Below are positions 46,492 to 47,464 of a DNA stretch of 47,464 nucleotides, piece after piece; the stretch's first letter is position 1; each line of letters opens with the position of its first letter. The translations under genes were made by a program, and so were the position numbers. This DNA is from a virus. Below the pieces are notes generated by a model. The model did no database searches, was not told the DNA's origin, and saw nothing but the letters and a program-made list of their open reading frames with translations. The stretch spans positions 1 through 47,464 of IMG/VR virus record IMGVR_UViG_3300032287_004322; one strand, 5' to 3'.

Positions 46492-46881
46492 ATGAGTACA
46501 TTTGAAATTGATTTTTTTGAATTGGCAATCTTAGCCGAAGCATGTATTCCACCTCGTCCTATTGCTCGAGTTATGTTTTGGCAAAGCTTAACTGATAAAT
46601 ATTGGTATCAACTGACTGAAGGCGAACGTATTCATTTATTTGAATGGCTCCAAAAGAGTTGGGTGTATGAGGAGAGTTTAGAGAAAGAAGAGGATACTCA
46701 AGAATTTCATGCTAGATTCAATCCAGATAACCAATATATAGTTAAGACTACCTATGAAGGTAAAAAGGAAGAACATAGAGCATTCAAAAGAGGAGATCGA
46801 TACTATATAAAACGCAATACTTGGATAACTGAAGAGGCTATTACATCAGTTGAAAAGTATACCCCAGTAAGAGAAAATTAA
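46492..46881 (+). CDS. Soluble protein, unknown
   Basis: 129 residues. A helical N-half (FFELAILAEACIPPRPIARV; TEGERIHLFEWLQ) and a beta-rich C-half (YIVKTTYEGKKEEHRAFKRG, DRYYIKRNTWI). It looks like a conserved phage protein but has no motif I can name. ATG preceded by AAGTT. Confidence 0.6.
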   Translation: MSTFEIDFFELAILAEACIPPRPIARVMFWQSLTDKYWYQLTEGERIHLFEWLQKSWVYEESLEKEEDTQEFHARFNPDNQYIVKTTYEGKKEEHRAFKRGDRYYIKRNTWITEEAITSVEKYTPVREN

Positions 46882-46891
46882 AATAAAGTAT

Positions 46892-47182
46892 ATGACACGA
46901 GCAGAACAAAAAACAAACAAGGAAAGAATGTTTCTTAAAGAACTTATTGACAAGATGTTTGAGATAGCAGGCCACGACGTTAAATTTGAAGATGTAGAAG
47001 GTAGAACTGATAATTGGTATCAACAATATACCATGACTGAGGCTCAAAATAAGGAATGGAGAGAGTGGGGTGTTAAACATATTAAAAAGAAAAAACGTTA
47101 CTATTCAAAAATAGCTGCACGTGAAATGGCAATGCTTGATTTATATTGTGGACTTAAAATAAGTGATCATGAAAGTAAATAG
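46892..47182 (+). CDS. Soluble basic protein, unknown
   Basis: 96 residues. A helical, charged N-terminus (RAEQKTNKERMFLKELIDKM), a WYQQYTMTEAQNKEWREWG core, and a basic patch HIKKKKRYYSK. No recognised domain. Confidence 0.55.
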   Translation: MTRAEQKTNKERMFLKELIDKMFEIAGHDVKFEDVEGRTDNWYQQYTMTEAQNKEWREWGVKHIKKKKRYYSKIAAREMAMLDLYCGLKISDHESK

Positions 47183-47464
47183 AGACGATATCAAATATTT
47201 TATATATAATGTCAAACGACGCTTCCCTGAAGCAACAGAAGAAGAATTTGCTGATCATCTTGCTAGTTATATCGAACTCAATCCCGATTGTATAGATGTA
47301 AACGGTAAAGCACGACGTGGTAGATTTAGTTATCATACAGTAGGTTATGGTGTAATGAGTTTGTTTGGTGAAAAATATAGAATGGGTAGGATAGAAGTAT
47401 TTGATAGCAAAAATGAATCAGGATATCAAGTACATGAAGGTGATTATTCATTACCATTTGAAGC
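47168..47464 (+). CDS. Unknown protein, cut by window end
   Basis: Frame from ATG 47168, overlapping the previous gene by 15 nt, open to the last base (99 codons seen). Begins VNRDDIKYFIYNVKRRF, then FADHLASYIEL and a basic Gly/Arg patch (GKARRGRFSYHT). No motif recognised; its 3' end lies outside the window. Confidence 0.6.

Noticed and set aside
1-47464. CRISPR array or insertion sequence
   Set aside because: I saw no regularly spaced direct repeats, no transposase and no terminal inverted repeats with target duplications.

Overview
The window looks like part of a large, lytic, T4-like tailed phage (myovirus type) that infects a member of the Bacteroidota, probably a flavobacterium. Every gene is on the + strand, genes abut or overlap by a few bases, and the DNA is AT-rich. 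A T4-type replisome (family B polymerase, sliding clamp, both clamp-loader subunits) fixes the phage lineage. The host guess rests on TTTG-N20-TAnnTTTA promoters, the near absence of Shine-Dalgarno sites, and a DUF4494-type small protein.

Layout: (1) 1-12.5 kb is a nucleotide and replication module: GTP cyclohydrolase I, a phosphoribosyltransferase, dCTP deaminase/dUTPase-type enzyme, DNA polymerase, clamp, a chaperone set (Hsp20, GroES, GroEL), clamp-loader large subunit, a GIY-YIG homing endonuclease, small proteins, clamp-loader small subunit, a MazG-like protein and a RecB/Cas4-type nuclease. (2) 12.7-34.7 kb is a very large sugar locus: about ten glycosyltransferases (GT4, GT2, GT10, GT11, WavE-like and others), GDP-L-fucose synthesis (Gmd, Fcl, a Gmd paralogue lacking its catalytic Glu), several other SDR sugar enzymes, an iron-sulfur 3-dehydrase (RfbH/DdhC type), an acetolactate-synthase-like ThDP enzyme, a second split ThDP enzyme, two methyltransferases and a HAD-nucleotidyltransferase fusion. 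(3) 34.7-37.4 kb holds a ClpP-like protease and small proteins including an HTH/zinc protein. (4) 37.4-39.2 kb is an RNA-rich stretch: a structured RNA candidate, a 158-nt tRNA-like element, tRNA-Leu(UAA) and a complete tmRNA. (5) 39.2-41.3 kb has two small lipoproteins and a set of membrane/coiled-coil proteins that resembles a lysis cassette. (6) 41.3-47.5 kb has thymidylate synthase, two more glycosyltransferases, an LpxH-like and a second metallophosphoesterase, and small unknown proteins; the last gene runs off the window.

How it may work together (inference): the phage replaces key parts of host DNA replication, thymidylate/folate supply, protein folding and ribosome rescue. It also carries enough sugar-nucleotide enzymes and transferases to build a fucose-containing, and perhaps branched dideoxy-sugar-containing, glycan. 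The target could be its own virion proteins, the host surface polysaccharide (for superinfection exclusion) or, less likely, DNA.

The most novel signals are the putative CDP-dideoxy/branched sugar chemistry, the phage tmRNA with a long unusual tag reading frame, the oversized tRNA-like RNA, and repeated AT-rich motifs placed so close to start codons that several transcripts could be leaderless.
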